A stretch of DNA of 64,000 nucleotides from Eriocheir sinensis (Eukaryota; Arthropoda; Malacostraca; Decapoda; Varunidae), in NCBI RefSeq assembly GCF_024679095.1, contig NC_066515.1:23107717-23171716 (forward strand), given 5' to 3'. A program made the translations under genes and the position numbers. The number at the start of each line of letters is the position of its first letter. The first letter of the stretch is position 1. Below, piece after piece: positions 1-12,284 of this stretch. Below the pieces are notes generated by a model, which searched no databases, was not told the DNA's origin, and saw only the letters and a list, made by a program, of their open reading frames with translations.

Positions 1-1273
1 TCCTCTTTCGTAACTTTTCAACGGCAAAACATAACCGCGCGACCCTCGGCGGCACTGATCGATACAAGGAAAACGGGTTTGTCAAATTACCGAAAGGGGC
101 GACTCGTGTATTTTATCTCCCACGTCCCGCGGAAAGACAAATATTATGGACAAAGATTACAGTCCGCCCGCTGCCCTATCAGATACCCTGGGCGGTTAAT
201 GGCTACCGAATTGTCCCCATAGCGATATAGAGCTTCGGTAGGAATCAAATTATTATAAAGGAAGGAGGAAAAAAAGTAAGTTAATTTGGTATTGTTCCCC
301 CCGAGGCAAAAAATCCGAGGAAGAAAGTCGTGGCATCAAATTGCTCCCATGTTCTTACCCTCGCCTCCCCCCTCCCTCTGTGCCCTCCTTGCCCCTCCTC
401 CCCCTCCTTCTTTACCCATTATCCCCTTGCCCTTATTCCTACCTTTCCATTGCCTGAACCTTCACCCTTCCTCTCCTGCACGGTACATGCCTTATCTCCC
501 TTTATTTATCTTCCTTCACTTATTCTTTTTCCCCCATACGTTGATTTCCTTTATTCCTCCTTGTTCATCTTTCCGATCTATCCACTATTTCTAATCTTAC
601 CTTCCATTTTCTCAGCCTTATCCATTTGCCTATCCATTTAGCTGTTACTTCCATTCCCTCCCATTAGTTTTTCCTGTGTTCTTTTAACCAAACGTCTAAT
701 GCATTGCTTCTCCATCCCTCCCATCCTCTGTCTCTCGCCCTTTCTCCCTACTCTGTCTTGTGTTCTCTTCCTCCCTCCTTGTCTTGCGTTTCAACTCTCC
801 ATCCCTCCCATCCTCTCTCACGTTCTTTCTTCCTGCTCTTGTCTTGCGTTCTCTCTCTATCCCCCTCCCTCCCTGTCTTGCTTTCTAACTCTCCATCCCT
901 CCCTCTGTCTTGCGTTCTCTCTCCCCCTCCCTCCCTCTCTTCCTCTCCTTTCCTACCATTCCGTACATGTTCATTTCCTGCGCCCATTCCTTCCCTCCCT
1001 CGCCGCACGCCATACAGTTCATCATGCACGGCTTCCACCTAACTCCACCTCACCCCATTACGCCAGCACGACGCACCCTTATCTGGCCCAATCATCTGCC
1101 ACTTCATCCCCGGTAAGCGCCAATCACAACCCGGCCGTTCAGGGAAGTGGAATTTCATTGGTCGTTCGGGGAGGAAGTCTGACAAGCATCTGTGGAAGGA
1201 AATTACATAAGGAGAGCCACGTAATGCTTGGCCTCAGTCTGCCCTCCGAGGCGGTACGATACAGAACGTGACC

Positions 1274-1277
<4 letters not shown>
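1..1277. other. Non-coding flank, no gene seen
   Basis: The first ~280 bases are mixed, unique sequence. From about 340 to 960 the plus strand is a C/T-rich tract with loosely repeated CCCTCC and CTGTCTTGCGTTCTC-like words (about 740-930), which opens long but low-complexity Pro/Ser/Leu reading frames. From about 1000 to 1270 it is ordinary sequence. I see no conserved protein, splice-bounded exon or RNA gene. Confidence 0.6.

Positions 1278-1354
<77 letters not shown>
1278..1354 (+). repeat. (GA)n microsatellite
   Basis: Pure AG/GA dinucleotide run of about 77 bases. Confidence 0.97.
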
Positions 1355-1357
<3 letters not shown>

Positions 1358-1423
1358 GGCACTGACAGGAGCGTAGACGGACTTAGGTATCGAATTTCTT
1401 AGACGGGAAAGCAAAAAAATGGG

Positions 1424-1455
1424 AGATAAAAGAGAGATAAAAGAGATAAAAGAGA

Positions 1456-1519
<64 letters not shown>
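1424..1519 (+). repeat. AGAGATAA words grading into (GA)n
   Basis: Several copies of an AGAGATAA-like word run into a pure GA array (about 1463-1519). The word looks like a degenerate edge of the array. Confidence 0.9.
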
Positions 1520-1527
<8 letters not shown>

Positions 1528-1945
1528 TGCCAAGATACCAATTACTTCTATCTGGTACTGTTCCCTACACACAGTTATTATTATTTCATCTTTTACCCAT
1601 CATTATATCGTTTAATTGTCTGAGATGTTCCCGGCAGCTTTGGGTCCGTGTCTTAATGCTTCGCTCAGGGCATAGAGGGAAAGCCGAGCGACCTTTTTCG
1701 TATTCCTTCGTTCAGATAGGTAAGATTTTTTATGGGTTTTCATGTCTCGATTGGAAGGATTGGTTTGAAATTTTACTATAGTTATCCATTTCTTTTTTTT
1801 TGTATTTTGTTTTATATGGGAGTTTTGGAAAAGGGAGTTAGAGGAGAGAGAGAGAGGAAGAGAAGGGAGATAATGAGGTGTAGAAGGGTGCTTGGCGTTC
1901 CTTCTCACCTGTACTCCTCCCTCACCTTTTATTACCTCGTTTTAC
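1520..1945. other. Unique sequence, nothing recognised
   Basis: AT-rich ordinary sequence between microsatellites. The reading frames are short and show no family resemblance. Confidence 0.5.
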
Positions 1946-2390
1946 ACCACCACCACCACCACCACCACCACCACTACTACCACCACCTTCACCTTCACCG
2001 TAAACCATCTTATGAGTACTCTTTCACAACCATTACCACCACCACCATCACCACCACCACCATCACCACTACCACCATCATCACTACCACCACCATCACT
2101 ACCACCATCATCACTACCACCACCATCACTACCACCACCATCACTACCACCACCACCACCATCACTACCATCACCATCACCACCACTACCACCACCATCA
2201 CTACCACCACCACCACCATCACTACCACCACCATCACCACCACTACCACCACCATCACTATAACCATCCTATGAGTACTCTTTCACAACCATTACCACCA
2301 CCATCACCACCACTACCACCACCATCACTATAACCATCCTATGAGTACTCTCTTTCACAACCATTTCCACCACCACCACCACGACAACCA
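1946..2390 (+). repeat. (ACC/ATC)n trinucleotide block with internal duplication
   Basis: An interrupted trinucleotide array made almost only of ACC, ATC and ACT. It would read as His, Thr or Pro runs, depending on frame. A segment of about 65 bases beginning with the TATGAGTACTCTTTCAC word recurs at about 2010, 2272 and 2340, so the block also grew by larger duplications. The His-rich and Thr-rich frames are a consequence of the repeat, not genes. Confidence 0.9.
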
Positions 2391-2471
2391 TCATTGCCAC
2401 ATACCCCTTTTCCCAACTATCATTATACACGCAACTACTACTACTAATGATAATATACCGCTGTTTCCCTT

Positions 2472-2528
<57 letters not shown>
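2472..2528 (+). repeat. (TAC)n trinucleotide array
   Basis: Nineteen or so uninterrupted TAC units. Confidence 0.97.
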
Positions 2529-2660
2529 TGTAATTAACGTTAAATACAAAAAGGTGTTTCATGAATAGTCCAATTCTCTGAGTGTTATAATTACGGCAAT
2601 TCCATAATTACATCAGATATTTTTTTAATTTATCCAGGTTTTATATTATTGTTATTATTA

Positions 2661-2664
<4 letters not shown>

Positions 2665-2717
<53 letters not shown>

Positions 2718-2900
2718 GTGTAATGGCCTTGTTTTCCCCACGTGACGTTTTAATTGGTCGTCCCTTTAATATTTTAGCAGCAAGATATTTACGCTGAATG
2801 GCTGGATGGGGACAGGGAAGAGGAGGAGGAGGGGGAGGGGGAGGAGGAGGGAGAGGGGAAGGGGGAGGACCGTCAGTGTGTGTGTGTGTGTGTGTGTGTG
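2665..2900 (+). repeat. (GA)n, GGA-rich and (GT)n arrays
   Basis: Three simple repeats in close succession: pure (GA)n at 2665-2716, a GGA/GGGA purine tract at about 2811-2868, and (GT)n at about 2876-2900. About 95 bases of unique sequence separate the first two. Confidence 0.95.
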
Positions 2901-3414
2901 GTATCATCAGCACACACGCACTAGGGGAGGGTCGCAGATGTCACGTAATCTTGAGCCCCCAAACACAACGCCCCCAACACAAGTGACAGAGTTGACGCCC
3001 CTTGCTGTCCGTACCCTCCCAAGGCGTCCTCATGAATCCTCTCCCCTTCAGCGTATATGAAAGGCGAAGGATAATCTGTCTTAATATATTTGAGAGGGAA
3101 AATCTAAACAAAACTGAGACTCGACTCCTGGAAAACTCGAGAGACAAACCCGTGAAACAAGTGAAGGGATATGGACGCTCCCACACCCACACTTCATGAC
3201 CGACCATCACTGACTAGGCTCCCATATTGGCTAATTACGGCTAATAATGGGAAGAGTTAATGGGCCCAGACAATGGTGGCGCGAGGAGGACAATGGTAGC
3301 GGGGCGGGGCGAGGCGGCGGACAGACACCCGACACCCGCGCCTCCCTCCCGGAACAAAAGCCCGGCCACCTCCTGCCCGGCCCAAACATTCACTCGTCGG
3401 CGATTCACGTGGAG
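2901..3414. other. Unique sequence with a GC/CpG-rich patch
   Basis: Ordinary sequence. The patch at about 3285-3400 is GC-rich with many CpGs (GGGCGGGGCGAGGCGGCGG) and contains an SP1-like GGGCGGGGC. This would suit a promoter or first exon, but no adjacent coding exon could be found. Confidence 0.4.
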
Positions 3415-4010
3415 AATAATGAAAGTCGACTGCTTGCGTCCGTGTGATTACTGCAACTTGATATGGAGAAAGTGGAGGAGACGAAAGAAGAGGAAGAGTC
3501 TCGTAGATATAATGGAGAAGGGAAAAAACAAGAGAAAAGTCACGTAGATGGACGAGACGAATTATATGTACGGAAAACTTACTGATGACAGATAATGAAA
3601 GTCCTGTTCTTGCCTTGTTGTGATTACTGGAACTTGATATGAAGAGGAGTAAACAAGAGAAGAGGAAAAGTCACGCAGATAGAAGAAAAAACAATATATA
3701 TGGAAGACACGCTGGGCCTTCACATGACATAACGAAAGTCAGTTCCTTGCATTGCTGAGATTACTGCACTTGATATAGAGGTAAAGACAAAATATTAGAA
3801 GCTTCACGTAGATAAAAAGAAAGAGTGAAGCTTGCAAATTGTATGGAGAACAGATTTGACCAGCTAGCACGTACAAAAACAAGCAGAAGTCAACCTTTTC
3901 ATCGTCATAATTACTGGAACCTGATACGAAAACCGAAGACAAAACGAGAGAGAAAAAAGTCATAGATAGAAAAATTATACGCCGGAGGAACAATACATAA
4001 GGAGAAGAGG
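3415..4010 (+). repeat. Diverged tandem repeat, ~140-175 bp unit, ~4 copies
   Basis: The word GATTACTGCAACTTGATATG recurs in slightly changed form at about 3446, 3622, 3760 and 3909. Each copy is preceded by GAAAGTC-like sequence and followed by AAGTCACGTAGATAGA-like sequence. The copies are heavily diverged, so this is an old minisatellite rather than a recent expansion. Confidence 0.75.
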
Positions 4011-4189
4011 CCCCAAACATTCTAGACGTCCTTTGATGTTCTTGTATAACCACTACACACGTACATACAAGTGGAATTAGAGACCATGGCAGGGGGGGGG
4101 GCTGTTCCATCTGTCCCCGCAGAGGGTTGAAACACAGCCTCCGCCAGACAGCCTAATGGGCATAATTGTGTGTTGTCTCGAGTCTTGAG

Positions 4190-4400
4190 GCCGCACGAGG
4201 ATGGCTGACGGGAGGCTGAGTGATGGGGGGAGGAGGAGGAGGAGGAGGAATGGGTGGAAGGAGGAGAAGGAAGAAAAGAAGAAAGGATGAAAATGATAAA
4301 CAAAAAGATGAAGAAAAAAAGAAGTGGGGAAGAAAGAAGAAGAAAAGGAAGAAAAGAAAGGAAAGGAGATAGAAAGGATGAATGAGAGGGATAAAAGAAG

Positions 4401-4460
<60 letters not shown>
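4190..4460 (+). repeat. Purine tract ending in (GA)n
   Basis: A GGA/GAA-rich stretch (4205-4400) runs into pure (GA)n at about 4403-4456. The opposite strand reads as a Leu/Ser frame, which is a by-product of the repeat. Confidence 0.9.
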
Positions 4461-5090
4461 AAAAGGCTTAGATAACTTATTAAAAACTAACCTAAAAAAA
4501 TATACCACATCGCAACTAATTTATATATTCCTTACGTTTTCACTTATTAAACCTTCGAAGATGTTTATAGTGGACTTTTCTATAGCAGAGGAAAACACAT
4601 CACCAACCCGCTGTCCTTCAATCGGGCCGGGAAGGAGATCGAAATATCGACGTAATAAGCATCTTTACACCGGAATATTCGCACTTATGAGATCCAATTC
4701 TACTTCCATCATGGCGCGTAGGGGGATCGGAAACCATTTACATTTCCGAATCTCCGAATGTAGCCTCAAGGGGCGGGAGATTGATCCAATAGAAGGAGGT
4801 GGCTGTGAGACGCGAATTTTCCTCAACTTCAAAAATAAAAAATAAAAACCGCGGATACTTAAGCGCTGAAACCCCTTTGAAACCGATACCGCAGCTTGAC
4901 ACCTCCACGGAAACCACGCCAAAACCTTAATAGTCTCCGTATATATAGTCGTGGATCCCTCATGCAGGAGGATAATTGAGAAAACACTATTTTTGATCGG
5001 GCGGGTGGCAGTGCTCCGAGCGAGTCTTGGTTTGATCATCATTATTGGAACCGTCATTTACATTTTTATTGTATCCCGCGATATTGCATT
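4461..5090. other. Unique sequence, nothing recognised
   Basis: About 630 bases of normal composition. A minus-strand frame is open for 130 codons (4665-5057), but its translation matches no family I know and it has no splice or promoter context, so it is not called. Confidence 0.4.
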
Positions 5091-5480
5091 GAGGAGGGAG
5101 GATGGGAACGGCGGTGGCTTTGCGAGAGGAAGAGAGGGGGAAGGGGAAGGGAGTGAAAGAGGAGAGGGGAAGGGAAGATAGTAGAGGAGGAGAGGAGGAG
5201 GGGGAAGGGAGTGAAAGAGGAGAGGGGAAAAGAGAAAGGAGAAGATGGGAAGGAAGTGGAGGAGAGGGGAATGGAATGAAGGAGGAGGAAGGGAGTGGGA
5301 GAGGAGAGGGGAAAAGAGAAAGGAGAAGATGGGAAGGAAGTGGAGGAGAGGGGAATGGAATGAAGGAGGAGGAAGGAGTGGGAGAGAGAGGAAAACACGG
5401 GGAAAGATGAGGAAGGAAAGAGGAAGTAGGAGGAGTGTGATAAGATAAAGGTGGGATGAAGGAAAAGATGGAATAGATGG
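5091..5480 (+). repeat. GGA-rich minisatellite, 78-bp unit
   Basis: A polypurine tract that includes two nearly identical copies of a 78-bp unit (about 5221-5298 and 5299-5376, each with GAGGGGAATGGAATGAAGGA). Frames through it encode only Glu/Gly/Arg. Confidence 0.85.
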
Positions 5481-5499
5481 GGAAGGGGAAGGAGTAATT

Positions 5500-6075
5500 T
5501 TCGAACCTTCTTCCCTCTTCCTCTTCTAATCATTTCCTATTTCCTTTTTATCTTTTGTTCTCATTCACCCTCACATATTTCTCCTTTTATCCTTCCTTTC
5601 CATTTTCCTCCCCATTCTTTTATTAATTCTCAAACTATCTTCATCATTATTTTCAACCCGTGTCTCTTGTTCTAGTTCCAAGTTTACCTGTCTTCATTAA
5701 TCTCCTTATCCTACCTTTTTCCCATCTTTTCATTTTCCTCTACTCTTTCTTAGTAATTCTCAAACTTCTTCAGCTCCTATTTCTTCGTTTTCTGGCCCAC
5801 TGTCCCCTTTCTTTCATTCTTCTTTCACCCTCAGGTTTTCACTTATATTCCTATCTTTTCTCACGTTTCCGTTTTCCACCTGTTTTCTTTAGCAATTCTT
5901 AAATATTCTATCTTTTTATTTTTCAGTATTCCTTTCTCCATTATCTTTTTTCTAGGTCGCCCTTATCTGCCGCCTCCTCTTCATTTACTTCCCCTTCTTT
6001 TTCCATCATTATATTTTCGTTTTTACCTTCAGCAATTCTCATTTTCACTAATCTTCGTACATCCTCACCTCCTGA
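5500..6075 (+). repeat. Pyrimidine-rich degenerate minisatellite, ~135-bp period
   Basis: A plus-strand C/T-rich segment in which an AATTCTCAAACT-like word preceded by TTAGTA/TTAGCA recurs at about 5623, 5755, 5891 and 6031. The words in between are also similar (CCCATCTTTTCATTTTCCTC). The composition switches sharply from polypurine to polypyrimidine at about 5495. Confidence 0.65.
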
Positions 6076-6706
6076 TCCTCGTATGTTTATCCTCCTCTCA
6101 AGAAAATGCATAAGCAGTTCACAAATAAAGGTCAGTAAGGTATTAACACTCATATATCAGACAATTGATTTACTCAGGAGCTCATACAGGCAGGGTTACA
6201 TGTAGACCATATATATCTAGGCCCGACTGAGCTGAGGAAGGGAATAAAACTCGTATTATTTAACGTTTCGGGCTCTGTTACGACAGTTTCTGAAGGCTAC
6301 AGAGGAGATACGTCAACAGCTTTGCCAGATTATCGTACTCAGAGCATCGTATTTTTCGATTTCTGACCAACAACTACTGCAAAAAAAAAAAAGAGGAACC
6401 CGCGAATAACTAACCATTTCAACGACAGCTATAAATGAAGCTAGCTATTGGAGTAGACGAGACAGTTTTGGGGGTGGAAATCGGTAACTGTAATAGGCTG
6501 AGTACGAGAATCTGGCAACACTGTACGTCAGGTTCTCATGCGTGGTTTCCCGGTCATGGCGCAGAAGCCTTTCAAAACTACAGTCAGGGTCAGGGAAACA
6601 ACTTCTGCGAGATCCCTTTTAAATAGATGTACTAAGGTTTTGAAGAGTTAGATGATATAGGCCAAGGCATCCTGTGGCCATAGATAGATTCCTCGGACGG
6701 GCCTCC
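6076..6706. other. Spacer downstream of the GILT-like gene
   Basis: Unique sequence, presumably including the 3' UTR of the minus-strand GILT-like gene. I found no AATAAA on the minus strand in the first ~450 bases below the stop codon. Nothing else is recognised. Confidence 0.4.
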
Positions 6707-8038
6707 TCAGCACATGTTCTTTGGGATGTTTTCGTTGGCGGCGCACACCACCGCGCGTAGGTCCTCCCGAGCAGCCATCATCACCTCCTCGGAGAACACC
6801 TGCAGGAGATAGATGAGAAAGTATTAGTTATCGCCCCGGCGCCATATGATCCTGCAGTTGCGGCGCCAAGTCACAACGCTCCTAAGAATCATCATTAGTT
6901 ATCGCCGCCACTAAAGTCCCCTCCATCAAAACTGTGGGTAATGCTAGTTTGGGGCTAGACAATGTTAATACTGCAGTGTCGGCATTTTCTCTCTCGTTGC
7001 CTCTCAGACTCAGACCAGTTCACGCCCGTCTTGTATCACGTCCACAAGTACACGTTCATATACAGTTTGCTTCCCATATACGGACTTAAGTTAACTCAGT
7101 GTTTGTCTATCCCAACATTACAGGTCCAGACAACACCGGGAAAAACAAAAACTAACTGATAAAGAAATGTTCCCACCGTTCAAATACTACGAATTGTTAC
7201 TATAATCCTCACCCGATGCACCAAATGCGTATTGTCGGTGAAAAGTAAGGCAAAAAAAAAGAAAACAGATTTACAATTACAGCTAAATGAGATAATCTTT
7301 TGGATACATATTTCCTACATTGTCTATTGATGAACGACAATGAACTTAGGTTGTGGGCTGAAGGAGTTACACGCTTTATATACTCATTACATACGTCGTT
7401 GATGAGGATCCAGGGTGCCGAGGAGAGGTCGGGGCTGACGCTCTGCTGCTTGACGCCCGTTGTGTGCATGAGGTTCTGGCCCTCGAAGGTGGTGGCGCAC
7501 TCGTTGATGCGGTTGTAGTCCACTTGTGACAGCTCGGCGCACTGCGAGGGTGGAGGGAGAACTCAGTGGTAGTAAGTAGGTAGGTAAGCAGATGGATGGA
7601 GAGAGAGAAGTAGGTAGGTAAGTAGACGGGTGTATGGAGAGAGAAGTAGTAGACAGGTAAGCAGATAGATATAAAGGTGCACATAGAGACGTGTAGTGTG
7701 TAAAACTACCACTACGATCAGAAAACAGTCCATAAAAACCTCGGCAACTTCTACGAGAGGCTTTTCATACATACTGTGATGCCAATACGATTAAGAATGC
7801 AGGCAAAAGGCCATTCAAAACAAGCTGGGGAGGGAGATGATGAGGGAGTTGCACGCACCTCAGCAGTCGCCGCGGCCCCCTGGAACTTGTCCATGATACA
7901 GTTGGAGAAGCTCATCAGCTGGTCGACGGTGGGGATGTTGTGCTTGGCGCACATCATCATTATGTTGCCCACGCACTCCTCCGCCCCATGGATGCAGGAG
8001 AAGCTGTAGCCATTAGCGGCCACGGTCTCCTGCAGGGT

Positions 8039-8084
<46 letters not shown>

Positions 8085-9012
8085 ATGAGAATTGAAAAAC
8101 TTAGGGTAGTTTTTCTTTGTCATAGTGTTTAACCTTATTTTTTTTGCAATATAAGCGATTGTCTACCACTACTTCCACCTCCACCATTACTACTACTACT
8201 ACTTCTATTATTGTTACTATCATAATCTAGTTTTAGTAATAGTGAAAGTTGTAGTCATTATTTTTTGAAGTAGTCTTGTATGAAAACGCAAATTCAGGCT
8301 GAAAATAATTATAAACACATTTCTTACAGGCAGTCGAAGAAGGGGGCAAGGCGGAAGAATGAAGCAAACAAGATCCTGGAGCCACGAAACTACCCTACCT
8401 GAGTCCTGCCGTAGAGGTAGAGGTCGAGGGCGATGTAGTCCCTGAGCTCCAGCCACACAGGGTAGAGCTGCGTGGTGAAGAAGGCCTTGCTCTTGGGGGA
8501 CAGCGCCTCGTAGTACACCGACACCTTCGTCTTCTTCTGTCAGGGAGGAAGGGTGAGTGTGGGAGTCGTGGTGGTGGTGGTTGTGGTGAAGGGAGCGAGT
8601 GGTTGTTTGTGTTGTCTGTTTGGGCGAGTTTCTTTTGTTTCTTTGTCTGTTTCTCTATCTTTTTGTTTGTTTGTTTTTAGTTGTTGATGTTGAGTGAGGT
8701 TGCGCTACTTTGAGACCAATTATCCTTTTCTCTCCTAAGCCTGTAGTTATGCTTTAGTCTTTTCCTAGATCATTATTAACACCTTTTTGCCCTTTTTTTT
8801 TTTTTTGTGTGTGTTGGGGGCTGCGTCCTGTTTTAGCTTATGTAGATGTATAGTGAAAAGTTACCCTTCAGGACATTATTCTTATTCAGTTGTCTCCTTT
8901 TGATCCTACCAATTCGTTATTTAGTACTTGAATACGAAGCTTCACTCACGGGGGCCGCCGCGCCCAGCACCAGGGGCAGGAGGGCGAGGGCGAGGAGGTG
9001 TCGGAAAGCCAT
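6707..9012 (-). CDS. GILT-family thiol reductase-like protein lacking the CXXC motif
   Basis: Five exons on the minus strand: 9012-8950, 8536-8399, 8029-7859, 7541-7395 and 6799-6707. All introns are GT/AG and phase 0, giving 203 residues. Residues 1-19 form a hydrophobic signal peptide ending in an Ala-rich cleavage site. The GILT signature is clear: C79-IHG-AE-E-C86-VG-N89-IMMM-C94 follows the family pattern C-Q-H-G-x2-E-C-x2-N-x4-C with Gln changed to Ile. APWILIND (166-173) corresponds to the conserved PWI-x-xNG segment, and a Cys-ending tail follows. Known GILT enzymes reduce disulfides in lysosomes through a CXXC placed just after the YYEAL strand. Here that site reads S34-P-K-S37, so both catalytic cysteines are Ser. 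No N-x-S/T sequon is present, unlike glycosylated vertebrate GILT. A TATA box lies 46 bases upstream of the ATG. Family membership is seen; a non-reductase role (chaperone, binding or immune protein) is inference. Confidence 0.9.
8041..8082 (+). repeat. (GA)n in intron 2 of the GILT-like gene
   Basis: A pure GA run directly beside the 3' splice site of exon 3. On the transcribed strand it reads (CT)n and forms the polypyrimidine tract of the acceptor. Confidence 0.9.
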
Positions 9013-9057
9013 GGTGATAGGGTTGGTGGTTGACGGCGGGCTCGTGCTGGGCGGCGG

Positions 9058-9065
9058 CTTATATA
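9058..9065 (-). promoter_or_regulatory. TATA box of the GILT-like gene
   Basis: TATATAAG on the minus strand, ending 46 bases above the ATG at 9012. With the usual 25-30 base spacing, transcription would start near 9030 and leave a very short 5' UTR. Confidence 0.7.
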
Positions 9066-10087
<1,022 letters not shown>

Positions 10088-10088
10088 T

Positions 10089-10349
10089 TTATTTAAATTC
10101 AGCATCTTCTCTCCAACAGGCAGCTCCTGAAGTATGAATGGCAGCTTGATTGTACGTGTGAAGCGCAGACACTGGTTTCAACAGGGGATGCTTGCAGTCT
10201 GTCAGCCTCAGGGCATTTAGTAACACACTCATGGACTGATGCAAGGAGTGTTGGTCTGTTGACTGACCCGCACCCTGGGACTGTGTTGTGAACACTGAAG
10301 CGAGGAAGGGCTGCTTCCTTGCCACATCATTTTGTAACCCTTGTATGAG
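10089..10349 (-). CDS. Candidate terminal exon of an unidentified gene
   Basis: A minus-strand frame of 86 codons is open from a possible acceptor (TTACCTAG ending at 10350) to a TAA at 10089-10091. An AATAAA (10093-10088) overlaps the stop. The translation begins LIQGLQNDVARKQPFLASVF and is mixed in composition, not low-complexity, which is the main reason to list it. I recognise no family. It lies 3' of NEIL1 on the same strand and could belong to a separate gene or to an alternative NEIL1 3' end. The polypyrimidine tract is weak, so the acceptor is uncertain. Confidence 0.3.
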   Translation of the reverse strand, partial: LIQGLQNDVARKQPFLASVFTTQSQGAGQSTDQHSLHQSMSVLLNALRLTDCKHPLLKPVSALHTYNQAAIHTSGAACWREDAEFK

Positions 10350-10360
10350 CTAGGTAATAG

Positions 10361-11799
10361 GTTCTGGTGATGGCTCCCAAGATCTGACACAAGAAATTGA
10401 AATCAGTGAGACAGTCTCCAGCTGAGGCATAATTGCTATGGGAAAAGCACTTGGCATGGAAATTTGATTGGAGAGACCCCTTCGAGGATGAGAGTATAGA
10501 TGGGTGAGCCGGTTTCTCATCGATTCAGGCAAGTGCAGGTGGCTTACTAGAGGGCTGGGATGTCTGACTGGGACCACAGTGCACCATCACATCTGAAAGA
10601 ATTATAATGTCAACACAGAAATTGAACACATTCTTGTAATGTTCATTACTATAGGCTTTTAAGCTGGATCCCAGCCGTGTGAGTAAGGACGCTGCTGATT
10701 GGCTGTTGGAGAGTGCAATGTTTGCCATCACATTGTAAAGAAATATTCATATTTTCTGATCCTAACTTATGTTACACAATGTAGGCAGATTTTGTGGACA
10801 TCACTGGATTACACAGTGGTTTCACAATTATATCACTATTTTCAGAACTCTATAGGGCAAAAAACTTCCCACAGTTAAGTCAGAAAAACATGTTTCTACC
10901 ACATTTTACCAACCAATATTTCCAGAAATTATGGAATGCTTGCATGCATTAAATCCTGAATATTGTGGCACACTCAGATTTTAGATAAAGTGCAATATGA
11001 AAAGACAGGGAAGGGTTTACAAAATTGTATATAAAGTTTTAGTCGTGTTAGTTGTACAAACACTTTAATCCAACGATGTCTACAGATCTTGTGTACCAGA
11101 TAAGCCAAGTAAAGAATGATGAGTATATTCTGAACCTGGGCAGCTGTGTCTTCAGGCACCCCACCTGCCTACAGGCACTCAGCAGCATCCAGCCACTATT
11201 GGGAGAGCAGCTGCTGGTTATTTAGCTAGCTGCAGTCTGTTAAACCAACTGTTTTTCTGATGCCTAAGTAGCAATTGTAGCAGCGCTCCAGTATTGGCTC
11301 ACTTCTTCTCTCAGCTCTTGTGGAGGTACAGTCACACATGCTTTTGTCTGTACTTTAGCATGTAACACCAAGAGCATGTGCAAGGGACTGCCACAGAAGA
11401 AGCCAGTCAATCAAAAGTGCCACTACACTCTCAATGTCACCACACAGTATGGTCACAACCCCTCCAGTCACCTATGTGTTCTATCCATCTAGAATTCTAC
11501 ATTGTTGTATCTCTTCTCCCAGCTTCAGCATCAATATAATTGTTATTCACAATTTTCTAAAGATGACAAACCACACAGAATACAGCTACATGTTACATAA
11601 CTTGAATAAGGTTTTGATAACTATGAAAACAAATTTTGTAGGCGTAGACATTTCAGATTTTATCCTTAAAATTTTTTAAAGACAGAGGCATAGTAAAGAT
11701 TCAGATTTTGGGGGGGGTCTAACATTAATATATATAGTATCATTATTTACATCATCACTATAATGCATCAATTTTTTCCCATCTCTTGCTAATCTACCG
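10361..11799. other. Possible decayed or unrecognised exons, no gene called
   Basis: Minus-strand pieces here look mildly protein-like. One at 10731-10600 reads ANIALSNSQSAASLLTRLGS. Another at about 11450-11360 reads IESVVALLIDWLLLWQSLAH. A third at about 11160-11080 reads VPEDTAAQVQNILIILYLAY. The last two share a frame interrupted by stops. No family was recognised and I cannot define convincing splice pairs. They could be exons of the same unknown gene as the candidates at 10089 and 12156, or an old pseudogene. Confidence 0.25.
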
Positions 11800-12112
11800 C
11801 AGTGCTCTTCAACCTGGATGGGCGGCTGTACTGAGGTGGGGGAGATAGGGTGGAAATCAGTACTTGTGTGTGGGTGGGGGGCATCATGTCACAAAAGTGG
11901 AATCTGTGCCCAAGTCGTTGCAGTCAAAATGTGGCACAAATGGAGTGACAAGCTGTAATGATCAAGAAGACAATCTATTTTTATCGTTTCTCTTAAGATA
12001 TATCGACAAGTTTAGATTTTATCAGAGAAAGCTGATCATCTAGAACGGACAGCTTTTCTGGTATCTACTACAGTAGGGGGGAACGGCAAAAGAAAAAAGT
12101 TGAAGAGCACTG
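11800..12112. mobile_element. Short hAT-like non-autonomous element
   Basis: Terminal inverted repeats of 14 bases, CAGTGCTCTTCAAC at 11800 and its complement ending at 12112, enclose about 313 bases without coding capacity. A CAGTG start and a CTCAACC-like second half are typical of hAT/Charlie-type termini. I found no exact 8-bp target duplication, so the insertion is old or the boundaries are slightly off. Confidence 0.5.
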
Positions 12113-12155
12113 CCAAAGACTACCCCATATGCCAACAAACATAAAAGCAACTTAC

Positions 12156-12284
12156 ATGTGTCTGCTGTCTGCCTGCCGTCCAGTCACTGTCTGCTGTCTG
12201 CCTGCCGTCCAGTCACCATACAGCTGAAGATCATCAAATTTCCATCTTGTGCAGTTGTCTTTTCCATTCAGCTCCCCATCTTCC
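12156..12284 (-). CDS. Candidate internal exon, unidentified gene
   Basis: A minus-strand exon bounded by a good acceptor (CTGCAG ending at 12285) and a strong donor (GTAAGT from 12155). Only one frame is open through it (entered with one base left over, left with two), and it reads EDGELNGKDNCTRWKFDDLQ onward. The 3' half is a perfect 29-bp tandem duplication (12159-12187 and 12188-12216), which is not a multiple of three. The two copies are therefore read in different frames. The family is not recognised. It lies about 490 bases 3' of the NEIL1 stop. Confidence 0.35.
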
